Both the position numbers and the translations under genes were made by a program. A DNA stretch of 64,000 nt from Parageobacillus sp. KH3-4. Lineage in GTDB: Bacteria > Bacillota > Bacilli > Bacillales > Anoxybacillaceae. The DNA is taken from assembly GCF_022846435.1 (NCBI RefSeq), contig NZ_AP025627.1:3630001-3694000 (forward strand). The letters run 5' to 3'. The notes below the pieces were generated by a model, which saw only the letters and a program-made list of their open reading frames with translations, was not told where the DNA came from and searched no databases. Positions 16,356 through 25,408 of this stretch are shown in pieces. Numbering within the stretch: position 1 is the first letter of the stretch; each line of letters begins with the position of its first letter.

Positions 16356-16604
16356 TTATTTTTTCTCGACAAAGTCAATGATGTGCTGCCATGTTGATCG
16401 TTTAAAAACATCGAGCGGCTTTCCGTCGCCGATCACGCCATAGCCGATCGTCAAGCCAGCGGCAAGGCTGGCGGCCATTAACGCGAGAACAATAAGAAGG
16501 CGGAGCCAAATCGGAATGAGGCGGGTGCGCTGAAATCTGCGGCGGCGCGCTGTGCTTGCTTTTTCTTTGTTATGCTCTTTTTCCTCTAGGTGCTGTTCAT
16601 CCAT
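16356..16604 (-). CDS. EpuA-like small membrane protein (annotated in Bacilli as RNA polymerase subunit beta)
   Basis: 82 residues. A charged Lys/Arg/Glu-rich N-terminal half precedes one membrane helix (residues about 32-56), then comes the conserved tail [26 protein letters not shown] typical of the EpuA family. Database entries often call these proteins DNA-directed RNA polymerase subunit beta, which the sequence does not support. Function is unknown. It lies between flhP and fabZ with short gaps and is probably cotranscribed. Confidence 0.75.
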   Translation of the reverse strand: MDEQHLEEKEHNKEKASTARRRRFQRTRLIPIWLRLLIVLALMAASLAAGLTIGYGVIGDGKPLDVFKRSTWQHIIDFVEKK

Positions 16605-16617
16605 TATGAGCGTCCCC

Positions 16618-17469
16618 TTACGATGAACGGATTCCGTTAATTAAACCGAGCATTTGGTCGGAAATCGAGATCGAGCGGGCGTTTAGTTGGTACGAACGCT
16701 CGGTGATCATCATGTCGGTCAACTCCGTTCCAAGATCGACGTTCGACTGCTCAAGCGCACCTTGCGTCATACCGATTTGTGCGCGCAAATTGCCAATCAT
16801 GTTTACCGCCACATCGGCCGCATTGACGTTCAGCGCGTTTAAATTCGGAAGTGCCAATATATTATCGCCGACCGACCGCAGCAACTGCGGACGCAATATC
16901 GTCGTCACGCCGATGTTTACTCTTCTCATGATTCGGCCGTCGGGAGCGGTAACGGCAATCGTGCCGTTATTGGAAATCGCGATGTCCTTATAGCCATTAG
17001 GGATCCAAATCGGCGCGTTGTTTTCGTCAAGCACTGGATTGCCATCGCTTGTGACAAGCATGAGCATGTTTGGATTTCCGGCAGACGGGGTCAAATGAAA
17101 CTCGCCAGCTCTTGTGTAGCCAATTTCTTGCGTGCCGTTTTCTCCTTGGATAAGCACGCGGAAAAACTGTCCTTCTTTCGTCAGCGCGACATCTAAAGGA
17201 CGGTCTGTTTTCATGATCGCCCCTTGCTTGAGTACGATGTTTGTTTCGGCAAGGCGCGCCCCGACGCCGTACCGCAAGCCGTTTGGGGTAAGGCGTGGCG
17301 CCTCGTCACGCGGCAAATCCGCAAACTGTTGGGCAAGCAGTTCGCTGAAGTTCGTTTCGCGCCGTTTAAATCCGGTCGTGTTGCTGTTGGCGATGTTGTT
17401 GCTAATGACGTCGAGCTGTTGTTGAAGCTGCGCCATCGTATTGGCGGCGGTAATCATTGAACGTAACAC
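16618..17469 (-). CDS. flhP: Flagellar hook-basal body protein FlhP (FlgG family)
   Basis: 283 residues. The N-terminal LRSMITAANTMAQLQQQLDVISNNIANSNTTGFKRRETNF is the flagellar rod/hook signature, and the C-terminal EQSNVDLGTELTDMMITERSYQLNARSI is the matching coiled coil of this family. It is a predicted rod or hook component exported by the flagellar type III system. GTG 17469 is chosen as start because the AGGGGG ribosome site fits it, whereas the ATG at 17475 is only two bases away. It follows flhO by 19 bases. Confidence 0.9.
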   Translation of the reverse strand: MLRSMITAANTMAQLQQQLDVISNNIANSNTTGFKRRETNFSELLAQQFADLPRDEAPRLTPNGLRYGVGARLAETNIVLKQGAIMKTDRPLDVALTKEGQFFRVLIQGENGTQEIGYTRAGEFHLTPSAGNPNMLMLVTSDGNPVLDENNAPIWIPNGYKDIAISNNGTIAVTAPDGRIMRRVNIGVTTILRPQLLRSVGDNILALPNLNALNVNAADVAVNMIGNLRAQIGMTQGALEQSNVDLGTELTDMMITERSYQLNARSISISDQMLGLINGIRSS

Positions 17470-17488
17470 GTGCATATCCCCCTACTCG

Positions 17489-18313
17489 TTATTTGAGCCG
17501 GCCGACTTCGTTCACGGCCTTATCCATGCTTTTATCATACGCTTGTACAATTTTTTGGTTCGCTTCAAAAGCGCGGTAGGCAGAGAGCATTTCCGTCATC
17601 GCGCGGTTGAGGTCGACGTTGGATCGCTCCACAAATCCCTGTTTGAGCGTGTACGTAATGTTCAGGTTGTTCAGTGCGCTCGGCAAGACGCCGGTATTGC
17701 TGCGGAATAAGCCGTTGCCTTCTTTGACAAGCATGTTCGGATTCGCCGCAAAAGCGATGTTGATTCTGGCGATGCGGTTATTGTTCGCGATGATCGTTCC
17801 GTCAGCGTTCACGGTGAAATCCTCGCTTGGCAGCTCGATGCGCCGCCCATTTTCATCCAGCACATACCATCCGTCGCTGGTCGTTAAAAAGCCTTGCGGA
17901 TTCATAGTAAAATTGCCGTTTCTCGTATAGCGAATATCACCGTTTTCGTTTTGCACAACGAAAAACAGCGTTCCCGTAGCATCCGGGAGCGTCCCGTTAA
18001 TAAGGGCGATGTCGGTCGGCCGCCCCGTTTCTTTGATGTCCCCTTGGCGAAAGTTCGGGATGAGTTCTTGCGTATAAACGCCGGTATTGATCGAGCCAAC
18101 CGCGGCGCTGAACGGAAATGAACGCGGCGCTTCTTTCGTCGGTACAGTCGTTTCGTCCAAACGAGAAAGAAGCAATTCCGGAAATGCACGCAACGCCGCT
18201 TGGTCGGCTTTATATCCAGGCGTATTGGCGTTGGCGATATTGTTTGTCAGCATCTCGACGCGGCGCTGCTGGGCCATCATGCCGCTGGCCGCCGTATAAA
18301 ATCCTCGCAACAA
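17489..18313 (-). CDS. flhO: Flagellar hook-basal body protein FlhO (FlgG family)
   Basis: 274 residues with the same ends as FlhP: LLRGFYTAASGMMAQQRRVEMLTNNIANANTPGYKAD at the front and ERSNVDLNRAMTEMLSAYRAFEANQKIVQAYD at the back, plus FRQGDIKETGRPTDIAL in the middle. It is a distal or proximal rod protein. The start is TTG 18313, preceded by GAGGTGA; a further upstream frame extension lacks a ribosome site. The pair lies just downstream of mbl, as in B. subtilis. Confidence 0.9.
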   Translation of the reverse strand: MLRGFYTAASGMMAQQRRVEMLTNNIANANTPGYKADQAALRAFPELLLSRLDETTVPTKEAPRSFPFSAAVGSINTGVYTQELIPNFRQGDIKETGRPTDIALINGTLPDATGTLFFVVQNENGDIRYTRNGNFTMNPQGFLTTSDGWYVLDENGRRIELPSEDFTVNADGTIIANNNRIARINIAFAANPNMLVKEGNGLFRSNTGVLPSALNNLNITYTLKQGFVERSNVDLNRAMTEMLSAYRAFEANQKIVQAYDKSMDKAVNEVGRLK

Positions 18314-18429
18314 GGCAGTCACCTCACTTATGGTCACGCATTGCTATCATTTTATTTTCATTATAAGGCATTGGGGCGAAAAGGAATAGGCGCTTTCCCG
18401 TCATCCATCCGCTTTGTTCATTGAAAAAG

Positions 18430-19431
18430 CTACACCGAATTTTGCTTTGGTGCGCGATCAATGTTTTCCAGCATCATTCCCGTTCCGAGCGCAACGCAGT
18501 CCATCGGGTTTTCCGCGACCAACACCGGCACTTTCAGTTCTTCGGCAAGCAATTGGTCAATGCCGTGCAACAGCGCGCCGCCGCCGGTTAAAATGACGCC
18601 GCGGTCGATAATATCCGCCGACAATTCCGGCGGAGTGCGCTCTAATACACTTTTGGCGGCTTGTACAATCATCGCAACCGATTCGCGCAGCGCCTTTTCA
18701 ATTTCCGCGGAACGGACCGTGATCGTGCGCGGCAAGCCCGTGACAAGATCGCGGCCCCGAATATCAATTTCCTCATCGCGTGCGCCTGGGAATACAGTTG
18801 CAACTTTAATTTTGATCTCTTCCGCGGTTCGTTCTCCGATTAAAAGCTTATATTCCCGCTTAATGTAATTCAAAATTTCCATATCAAACTTGTCCCCAGC
18901 CATTTTAATGGAGGAGGCGGTGACAATGTCCCCCATCGAGAGGACAGCGACATCAGTCGTGCCACCGCCAATATCGACCACCATGTTCCCGCACGGCTGG
19001 AAAATGTCCATTCCGGCGCCAATGGCCGCTACTTTCGGCTCTTCTTCCAAATATACTTTTTTGCCGCCGCTTTTTTCCGCCGCCTCTTTAATCGCTTTCC
19101 GTTCAACGGAGGTCGTATTCGTCGGGCAGCAAATTAAAATGCGCGGTTTGGCGAAAAAACCTTTGACATCAAGCTTGCTTAAAAAATGTTTCAACATGGC
19201 TTCTGTAACGTCGAAATCGGCGATTACCCCGTCTTTGAGCGGCCGAATGGCAACGATATTCCCAGGAGTACGCCCTACCATTCGCCTCGCTTCTTCGCCG
19301 ACAGCCAGCACTTTGTTCGTGTTTTTATCAATGGCGACGACAGACGGTTCATTTAACACGATCCCTTTTCCCTTGACGAAAATGAGTACGTTCGCCGTTC
19401 CCAAATCAATTCCAATATCCCTCGAAAACAT
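18430..19431 (-). CDS. mbl: Rod-shape-determining MreB-like protein Mbl
   Basis: 333 residues, exactly the length of B. subtilis Mbl. Actin-fold landmarks are DIGIDLGTANVLIFVKGKGIVLNEPSVVA (phosphate 1), MVVDIGGGTTDVAVLSMGDIV (phosphate 2) and DRGVILTGGGALLHGIDQLL (adenosine motif). Mbl filaments guide lateral wall synthesis beneath the membrane. ATG 19431 has a near-perfect AAGGAGGATTATAT ribosome site. It is downstream of spoIIID on the same strand, which together with flhO-flhP makes the identification as Mbl rather than MreB firm. Confidence 0.95.
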   Translation of the reverse strand: MFSRDIGIDLGTANVLIFVKGKGIVLNEPSVVAIDKNTNKVLAVGEEARRMVGRTPGNIVAIRPLKDGVIADFDVTEAMLKHFLSKLDVKGFFAKPRILICCPTNTTSVERKAIKEAAEKSGGKKVYLEEEPKVAAIGAGMDIFQPCGNMVVDIGGGTTDVAVLSMGDIVTASSIKMAGDKFDMEILNYIKREYKLLIGERTAEEIKIKVATVFPGARDEEIDIRGRDLVTGLPRTITVRSAEIEKALRESVAMIVQAAKSVLERTPPELSADIIDRGVILTGGGALLHGIDQLLAEELKVPVLVAENPMDCVALGTGMMLENIDRAPKQNSV

Positions 19432-19544
19432 ATATAATCCTCCTTGCCTCTGCCCTCGAATCATTCCTATTTGATTATTTTACCATATCGCATTAAGAGA
19501 ATGATACTATTTTTGCGACGAAAGGATGACGCAAGGAAGAAAAC

Positions 19545-19808
19545 TTAGTTATTTTTGATGGTTTGTTTTTTATATTTTTTCTTCGTCGCTTCCCCGCCGC
19601 GCAAATGGCGAATCGATTTATGATAATCGAGAATTTGTTTGACTTCTTGCGCCAGCTCCGGATTGATCTCTGGAAGCCGCTCTGTCAAATCTTTATGAAC
19701 CGTACTTTTGGAAACGCCAAATTCTTTCGCGATCACGCGAACGGTTTTCCTCGTCTCCACGATGTACTTCCCAATCTTGATCGTACGCTCTTTGATGTAA
19801 TCGTGCAC
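19545..19808 (-). CDS. spoIIID: Sporulation transcription factor SpoIIID
   Basis: 87 residues; B. subtilis SpoIIID has 93, so the C-terminal tail is short here. HDYIKERTIKIGKYIVETRKTVRVIAKEFGVSKSTVHKDLTERLP holds the helix-turn-helix, and YHKSIRHLRGGEATKKKYKK is the basic second DNA-binding part. It is a mother-cell regulator made under sigmaE. GTG 19808 is chosen because an AGGGAGG ribosome site precedes it and the family starts with this His-Asp-Tyr sequence. Confidence 0.95.
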   Translation of the reverse strand: MHDYIKERTIKIGKYIVETRKTVRVIAKEFGVSKSTVHKDLTERLPEINPELAQEVKQILDYHKSIRHLRGGEATKKKYKKQTIKNN

Positions 19809-20109
19809 ACCACTCGCCCTCCCTAAGTTGGATGTGAGGAGTGTGAAATGAGACTCGCCTCGCGTATGATAAAAATTTCTTCTGCTTGTGCATTTTGGAA
19901 GCATCTAGAACTTGCGTCCGTGCCGTTATGAACGATCCCCACCTCAAACACTCTCGTTGTTGTTCAATTTGTAACATTTTATTAGACAAATCGGGCATAT
20001 ATACCAGAAATATCAAGGAGGACAAGGATTTTTCATCATTTTTTCGTTTCTTGTAACAAGATGAAAAAGGGGAACGGCTATAATAAACATAGATGAAAGG
20101 GGGGAAACG

Positions 20110-20601
20110 ATGATGGGAAAAGGGCGGACGATCGGGCTTGTGAGCATGATCGCGGGAGCGGCAGCCGTTAGCATGCTTTTTACCTCGAACAGCGGAGAGC
20201 AACCAAAGGCAAAAGACGATGCTTCGCAAACAAAACCGCAAGCAGAGCGTGGAATTATCGCCGGGACACTTGAGCCGTCATTAACATATGAGAAAAAAGG
20301 CAGAAACTACGTAGTCACGTTCACAGTAAAAAACCAAACTGAACGCGTGCAAACGGTGACGTTTACGAGCGGAAAAAAATATGACTACATTTTGTACCGC
20401 GACGGGAAAAAAGTGAAGCAGTTCAGCGAAGGAAAACTGTTTACGCAAATTTACGAGGAGCGCCTGTTAAAACAAGGGGAATCGCTCGTTTTTCAGGAAA
20501 CATTTTCTAATCTACCAAAAGGAAAATACAAGCTCGAGTGGTGGCTTGCGGATAAAAACTGGCCAAACGCCAAAGCGGTGATTACGTTTACAGTGGATTA
20601 A
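20110..20601 (+). CDS. BsuPI-domain (intracellular proteinase inhibitor-like) protein
   Basis: 163 residues. A hydrophobic N-terminal segment (residues about 8-27) suggests a signal anchor. It is followed by a low-complexity spacer and a BsuPI domain: LTYEKKGRNYVVTFTVKNQTERVQTVTFTSGKKYDYILYRDGKKVKQFS and a YKLEWW ending strand. The domain is named after the B. subtilis intracellular proteinase inhibitor, but an exported copy suggests another role. ATG 20110 follows AAAGGGGGGAAACG. It is transcribed alone and ends at a strong terminator. Confidence 0.75.
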   Translation: MMGKGRTIGLVSMIAGAAAVSMLFTSNSGEQPKAKDDASQTKPQAERGIIAGTLEPSLTYEKKGRNYVVTFTVKNQTERVQTVTFTSGKKYDYILYRDGKKVKQFSEGKLFTQIYEERLLKQGESLVFQETFSNLPKGKYKLEWWLADKNWPNAKAVITFTVD

Positions 20602-20609
20602 ACGTGAAC

Positions 20610-20650
20610 AAACCTGCCTTTTCCAACAAGGCAGGTTTCGTTTTTATTTT
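20610..20650 (+). terminator. Terminator of the BsuPI-domain gene
   Basis: AAACCTGCCTT and AAGGCAGGTTT enclose a 7-nt loop, followed by TTTCGTTTTTATTTT. It also touches the 3' end of the chrA pseudogene on the other strand. Confidence 0.85.
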
Positions 20651-21148
20651 AGGATAAAAAACGCTCCATTACTAACCATAATGTAATAGCGTAAGCTAAG
20701 GTGTATTTTCCATTTTTCCATAACTGAAAATTCGCGACAAGCAGAAATAGCGTAGGCAATATTTCCGCGCTACAGTAGGAAGCCATGAAAAGTCGATCAT
20801 CATCATCGCGGGCAACACGCGACAGCCGGGCGTATGTAGTTCGTCATCTGCTTTACTTTTGGAGAATCTTTAAATTTATATACAAGTTGCAGCAAAGCAA
20901 TCATGGCCGCAAGCGAAGGGGCGACAGAAGCAAACATTCCGGTCCCTCCTTGCTGGTAGCTGATATAGCCAGCAAGTTTTGTCGCGCTCGGTCCGGGAAG
21001 GGCGTTCGCCAGCGCTAATATGTCCGCGAACTCATAATCGCTCATTCATTTATACCGTTTGGCGACTTCTTGATGAACAAGGGGAAGCGCCGACGGACCT
21101 CCCCCGTATGTATCCAAAAAAAGCGAGAAATAATTGAAGTTGGTTCAT
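20649..21148 (-). pseudogene. chrA: Chromate transporter gene (chrA N-terminal half), frameshifted
   Basis: Three pieces in different frames rebuild one ChrA-type domain on the minus strand. From ATG 21148 the first reads LFLAFFGYI, then in the next frame GGPSALPLVHQEVAKRYK. The middle piece (20803-21045) reads MSDYEFADILALANALPGPSATKLAGYISYQQGG. The last reads MASYCSAEILPTLFLLVANFQLW up to TAA at 20649. At least two frameshifts and one stop break it. ChrA half-domains normally pair with a partner; none is here. It begins just after ggt, with its ribosome site overlapping the end of that gene. Confidence 0.8.
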
Positions 21149-21161
21149 GTGTTTCATCCCC

Positions 21162-22766
21162 TTACCATGCTGCGATCGTTCCATCGGTGCGCGGTTCCGT
21201 TCCGCCGATGAGCACTCCGGTGTTCGGATCGCGCCAAATAATTTGACCGCGCCCGAATGTTCCCGCATCAAGGGAAACATGGATCTCGTGCCCTTTTCGT
21301 GCCAGCGCTTGGGCGATATGATGAGGAAAATGATGTTCGACGAGCACTTTTTTGCCTTCCACCCATTGCCATCTTGGCGCATCGAGCGCCGCTTGCGGAT
21401 TGAGATGGAAGTCGATCGTGTTCATCACGACTTGCAAATGCCCTTGCGGCTGCATGAACCCGCCCATGACGCCGAACGGCCCAACCGGCTCGTTTCCTTT
21501 TGTTAAAAACCCCGGAATGATCGTATGGTATGGTTTTTTCCGCGGCGCCAACCTGTTGACATGATTTTCATCAAAGGAGAAATTATGCCCGCGGTTTTGC
21601 AGGGCGATGCCGGTGTCCGGCACAACTAATCCCGAGCCAAACCCCATGTAGTTGCTTTGAATGAAAGACACCATATTGCCGTCGCCGTCCGCTGCCGCCA
21701 AATAAACCGTGCCGCCTTTTGGCGGCGTTCCCGGCTTTGGAAGCAATGCTTCTTTGCCAATCAGCGACCGCCTCATTTCAGCAAACGGCTCGGACAGCAA
21801 TTCCTCGACACGATGCTCCATATGCTTGCGGTCCGTAATATACGCCTGTCCGTCAGCAAACGCCAGTTTCATCGCCTCGATTTGCCGGTGGTATGTCTCG
21901 GTCGTCGGCGCTTCCGGAACGGCAAACCCTTTCATGATGTTCAATGCCATTAACGCGACAAGCCCTTGGCCGTTCGGCGGAATTTCCCATACATCATAAC
22001 CGCGATAATGAACGGAAATCGGTTCGACCCATTCTACTTCGTATTCCGCTAAATCGTCGATATCCAAAAAGCCGTTGTATTTTTTAGAGTACGCCGCAAT
22101 TTTTTCCGCCAATTCCCCACGATAAAAACTTTCCGCATTCGTTTCCGCGATTAAGCGAAGCGTTTCCGCGTGCGCTTTGGACGCCCATATTTCCCCGATT
22201 TTCGGCGCGCGCCCGTTTGGCGCGAACGTCGCAAACCAACTGGAAAACTCCAGGCCTTTTAACACTTTTTGATACGTTTGAAATGCGGCCTGCCAGTACT
22301 TCCCTAACGTTGGTGACACCGGATAGCCGTTTTCCGCGTATTCTATCGCCGGCTTTAGCACTTCGATCAGCGGCAGCTTCCCGAATCGCTTCGACAGCGC
22401 CGCCCAAGCCGCCGGCGCGCCGGGAACGGTAACCGGAATCCAGCCGTGTTTTGGAATTTCGGTATATCCCCGCTCTCTTACCGCTTCGATCGAAATCGAC
22501 TTTGGCGAATAGCCGCTGGCATTTAATCCATACAGCTTGCCATTTGTCCAGACAATCGCGAACGCGTCGCCGCCGATGCCGTTCGAGGTTGGCTCTACCA
22601 CCGTCAGGCAGGCGGCGGTCGCAATCGCCGCGTCAATAGCATTTCCGCCTTTTTTTAGCATCTCCAAACCAGCCTGCGCCGCCAGCGGCTGTGACGCCGC
22701 CACCATTCCGTTCGCCGCGAACGTCGTCATCCGCCGCGACGGATATGGATAATGCAAGTAGTCCAT
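21162..22766 (-). CDS. Gamma-glutamyltransferase family Ntn-hydrolase
   Basis: 534 residues. GMVAASQPLAAQAGLEMLKKGGNAIDAAIATAACLTVVEP and SNGIGGDAFAIVW belong to the large subunit. The processing site is the PKGGTVYLAAADGDGNMVSFIQSNYMGFGSG region, whose Thr would become the catalytic N-terminus. The enzyme cleaves gamma-glutamyl bonds of glutathione or poly-gamma-glutamate. No signal peptide is visible, so it may be cytoplasmic, like the YwrD branch. Exact substrate unknown. The ATG at 22766 follows AAGGGAGGGG. The chrA pseudogene starts 14 bases after its stop. Confidence 0.85.
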   Translation of the reverse strand: MDYLHYPYPSRRMTTFAANGMVAASQPLAAQAGLEMLKKGGNAIDAAIATAACLTVVEPTSNGIGGDAFAIVWTNGKLYGLNASGYSPKSISIEAVRERGYTEIPKHGWIPVTVPGAPAAWAALSKRFGKLPLIEVLKPAIEYAENGYPVSPTLGKYWQAAFQTYQKVLKGLEFSSWFATFAPNGRAPKIGEIWASKAHAETLRLIAETNAESFYRGELAEKIAAYSKKYNGFLDIDDLAEYEVEWVEPISVHYRGYDVWEIPPNGQGLVALMALNIMKGFAVPEAPTTETYHRQIEAMKLAFADGQAYITDRKHMEHRVEELLSEPFAEMRRSLIGKEALLPKPGTPPKGGTVYLAAADGDGNMVSFIQSNYMGFGSGLVVPDTGIALQNRGHNFSFDENHVNRLAPRKKPYHTIIPGFLTKGNEPVGPFGVMGGFMQPQGHLQVVMNTIDFHLNPQAALDAPRWQWVEGKKVLVEHHFPHHIAQALARKGHEIHVSLDAGTFGRGQIIWRDPNTGVLIGGTEPRTDGTIAAW

Positions 22767-22848
22767 CGCATTCCCCTCCCTTGCGCTAGTTCATATATCG
22801 CTATATTTATTCGCTTTCCGAAACATTTTTTCCTTTTCCGTTTTTCGT

Positions 22849-22900
22849 AAAAAAATCGCCCGCTTCCCTCCTTCTCGATTAAGGAAGAAAACAGGCGATC
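22849..22900 (-). terminator. Terminator of spoIIQ
   Basis: On the minus strand GATCGCC pairs with GGGCGAT around an inner CTTCCTT/AAGGAGG helix, then a T run follows. It starts right after the spoIIQ stop codon. Confidence 0.75.
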
Positions 22901-22905
22901 GTTCA

Positions 22906-23814
22906 TCACGCTCTTGCCATGCCAATCGAGGCATCCGGCGTTTTGTAAGATTGTTCATCGCTTGGCGTCGTTGCGTCTTCATCGGTTGGCTGCTCCACTG
23001 ATGGCGCTTCTTCATTCAACTGGCTTTGTTCATCAGATGAAGATGGTTCGTTTTCTTTCGTTTGTTCATCGGTGGACGCTGCATCGTTTTGTTCAGGCTC
23101 GGTTTCATTTCCGGTTTTTTGCTTCGTTAGGGCAGTGAGCGGTTTGTCAATGTAATCAATCGGGTTGACCGGCTTATCGTCTTTGCGGATTTCAAAGTGC
23201 GCATGAATACCTGCTTCTTGGTTAAATTGGCTTTGTCCCGCTTTTCCGATCACTTCCCCTTGTTTTACCTCATCGCCGGCTTTCACTTTCGCGTCAGCAA
23301 GTGATTGGTAAACGGTGACAACGCCGTTTCCATGGTCGATTTCGACGACATGACCTAAAATCGGGTCTTTTTCCGCTTTTGTTACCGTGCCGCTTAATGA
23401 AGCGGTGACATCAAACGTTTTGCCGTCTTTCCGCACGATATCGATTCCGCGGTTTGGATGATACGTATGATCATAAAAGACGAGAGCTGCTTCCTGTTCT
23501 TCTTCGGACGCGTTGTAATCGTAGAACGGTGTTTTGATTTCCACGGAATTTGGATCAAGAACCGGCATCGCAAAGTTTTCCACCGCTTCGTTCACTGGAA
23601 CGGCCGGCTCGTTTTGCCGCGACATGCCCGTTTGGCCGTATCTGTACTCGTCTTTTCTAGGTTTTTCATCTTGCTTGTTTTGGAACCAAAACGCTCCTGC
23701 CAAAACGAGAGCGGCACATGTTAAATAAATCGCCGGAAATACCCAACGCTTTCTGAACAAACGATGCAAACTTAGTTTTTTTGGAGAAATTTGTTTCTTT
23801 TCTTCCTCTTTCAT
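22906..23814 (-). CDS. spoIIQ: Stage II sporulation protein Q (LytM/M23 domain)
   Basis: 302 residues: cytoplasmic tail, one membrane helix (residues about 25-45), an extracellular LytM domain and an acidic Glu/Gln/Thr-rich C-terminal tail. In the domain, the first zinc-ligand position of the HxGxD-type motif reads NRGID, with Asn instead of His, while the HAHFEI motif is kept; SpoIIQ proteins are known to be non-catalytic. It is made in the forespore and pairs with SpoIIIAH across the engulfment septum. ATG 23814 fits the GAGGTG ribosome site; longer frames do not. Confidence 0.9.
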   Translation of the reverse strand: MKEEEKKQISPKKLSLHRLFRKRWVFPAIYLTCAALVLAGAFWFQNKQDEKPRKDEYRYGQTGMSRQNEPAVPVNEAVENFAMPVLDPNSVEIKTPFYDYNASEEEQEAALVFYDHTYHPNRGIDIVRKDGKTFDVTASLSGTVTKAEKDPILGHVVEIDHGNGVVTVYQSLADAKVKAGDEVKQGEVIGKAGQSQFNQEAGIHAHFEIRKDDKPVNPIDYIDKPLTALTKQKTGNETEPEQNDAASTDEQTKENEPSSSDEQSQLNEEAPSVEQPTDEDATTPSDEQSYKTPDASIGMARA

Positions 23815-23914
23815 GTTCATCACCTCAGCAACCATTTTGAACAGAAAGAGGAAAATATATACGCGCAAAAATAATTTTTTTCGTTTATTTTTTGAAAAAA
23901 CGAACCATTTTATA

Positions 23915-23940
23915 CAAAAAAACAGAGGCGCCTGCCTCTA
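23915..23940 (-). terminator. Terminator of spoIID
   Basis: AGAGGC and GCCTCT arms with a 4-nt loop, followed on the minus strand by seven T. It overlaps the spoIID stop codon. Confidence 0.75.
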
Positions 23941-24966
23941 TTTTTTCACGGTCAGCTGATTTAAAAAAGCGGTCGCGGAGGAAATGTCGACACCCCGGTA
24001 ATAATATTTGACGATTTGGTCGTACGTCTTCCCTTGTTTCGCCATGAAATTGGCGCCGTATTGGCTCATGCCGACGCCATGCCCGTATCCTTTTGTCGTA
24101 ATGACGATCTCATCGCCTTTTCTCACCCACGTGAAATCGGTCGATGTTAAACCTAATTTTTCCCGTACTTCCCTTCCTTTTATTTTTTTTCCGTTAATCT
24201 CCACAACATCGACGCGCTTTCCCGGCGTGCGTGATAGAACGATACCGACAGAACCGTCTTTCGGAAGATTGACTCCTAGCTTTCGTTCAAATTCGGCGAC
24301 CGACATTACTTTTCGGTGGTAAAATTTCGGCGATTGTTCATCCCACGGGCTAGCGACGCTTTTCAAATACGGGAATTCGTTTTCCCAATACGCTTCGGAA
24401 TTTTCGGTAAAACCGTTGCTTGTCGAAAAAAACGACGCTTCAATCGGCCGATTGCCGTATGTTAAAATTTGCCCGCGCGTCGCCTGCACCGCTTCCGTAA
24501 TCTTCTTTATTTTCCATTCATAATCGCTGCCCCATAGACGTTTCAATTCATCATCGCTATAATACACTTGATGCATGACGGTATCGGTTACATTCGCCCC
24601 TTTTGGGAGGCTGATTGGCTGATCGTTTAATAATTGCTTGACAATGTACGTTCTGGCGGTAAGCGCTTGTGCCTTCAATGCTTCTAGTTCAAATTCGGCC
24701 GGCATTTCCGCCGCGACGACGCCGACGACATATTGTTCGAGTGGAATCCGCTCGATCCGCCTTTCTTTACTGCGGTATACTGCCACTTCCACATCCGGTC
24801 CGTTTTCCTTCGCTTTTGCGCTTTGCGCTGCCCCTCGCTCGCGAAGCTCTTCAGCCAAATTCCCCATTTCGCGGTCGTTGAATGGAACAACTAATACCGT
24901 TGGAATGAGCAATACGACGACAAATAAAAAGGAAAGAAGCACGATAAGTGGTTTTATCCGTTTCAT
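23938..24966 (-). CDS. spoIID: Stage II sporulation protein D
   Basis: 342 residues. A membrane anchor lies at residues 7-28, followed by the SpoIID/LytB amidase-enhancer fold: PLEQYVVGVVAAEMPAEFELEALKAQALTARTY, then FFSTSNGFTENSEAYW and GYGHGVGMSQYGANFMAKQGKTYDQIVKYYY. SpoIID is a lytic transglycosylase that works with SpoIIP and SpoIIM during engulfment. It lies downstream of murA with its own leader region, which carries a sigmaE-like promoter, and upstream of spoIIQ, as in B. subtilis. Confidence 0.95.
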   Translation of the reverse strand: MKRIKPLIVLLSFLFVVVLLIPTVLVVPFNDREMGNLAEELRERGAAQSAKAKENGPDVEVAVYRSKERRIERIPLEQYVVGVVAAEMPAEFELEALKAQALTARTYIVKQLLNDQPISLPKGANVTDTVMHQVYYSDDELKRLWGSDYEWKIKKITEAVQATRGQILTYGNRPIEASFFSTSNGFTENSEAYWENEFPYLKSVASPWDEQSPKFYHRKVMSVAEFERKLGVNLPKDGSVGIVLSRTPGKRVDVVEINGKKIKGREVREKLGLTSTDFTWVRKGDEIVITTKGYGHGVGMSQYGANFMAKQGKTYDQIVKYYYRGVDISSATAFLNQLTVKK

Positions 24967-25067
24967 ATAGCCCGAGCCTCCAATATGAATTTTTCGTGCA
25001 CAAGCTTCAACCAGTTCCCTATTCGCGTACGCTTGCGCCTTAGGAGGCGCTGCGTTGCTTCGTTATA

Positions 25068-25096
25068 TAGTTATGGGCTCGGACAAGTATATATGA
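25068..25096 (-). promoter_or_regulatory. Candidate sigmaE promoter of spoIID
   Basis: Read on the minus strand: TCATATA as -35, a 14-base spacer and CATAACTA as -10, close to the sigmaE pattern. It lies 102 bases before the spoIID start. spoIID is sigmaE-controlled in B. subtilis. Confidence 0.5.
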
Positions 25097-25362
25097 CAAC
25101 TTCTTTTTGCATCAAGCATTCTTCCGCCGCGCGCAAGCATGGGAGAACGATGATAGATTGAGGTGCGGGGATTTGTGTAAAAAGAAACGGCAAAAAGCGG
25201 TTTTATTTTCCAGAAACTTAAGTGCACCGAACTAGGAGCGAAATTTTACCCAATAAAAAAACGTAAACGATTCATGCGTTTTCCGCCTTTTTTGCACTTG
25301 CAAAACAGAAAGCGCCCAGATAATGCGGCAACAACACATTTCTTTTGCAAATGTTAAAAAAT

Positions 25363-25405
25363 AAAAACGACCATTCACTACGTATGTAGTTGACGGTCGT
25401 TTTTA
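25363..25405 (-). terminator. Terminator of murA
   Basis: AAAAACGACC and GGTCGTTTTT arms around a 22-nt loop that itself contains a short inverted repeat. The flanking A and T runs would let it work on either strand. Confidence 0.8.
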
Positions 25406-25408
25406 TTC

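Larger units (their letters stand above)
24967..25408. other. Leader region of spoIID and 3' region of murA
   Basis: No gene in these 440 bases. The right end holds the murA terminator, the left part a sigmaE-like promoter for spoIID and a GCGCC/GGCGC hairpin near 25035-25050 in its transcript leader. Nothing is recognised between 25100 and 25360. Confidence 0.5.

Noticed and set aside
25250-25275. Possible cre site between spoIID and murA
   Set aside because: Differs from consensus at two defined positions and is not near a likely promoter.
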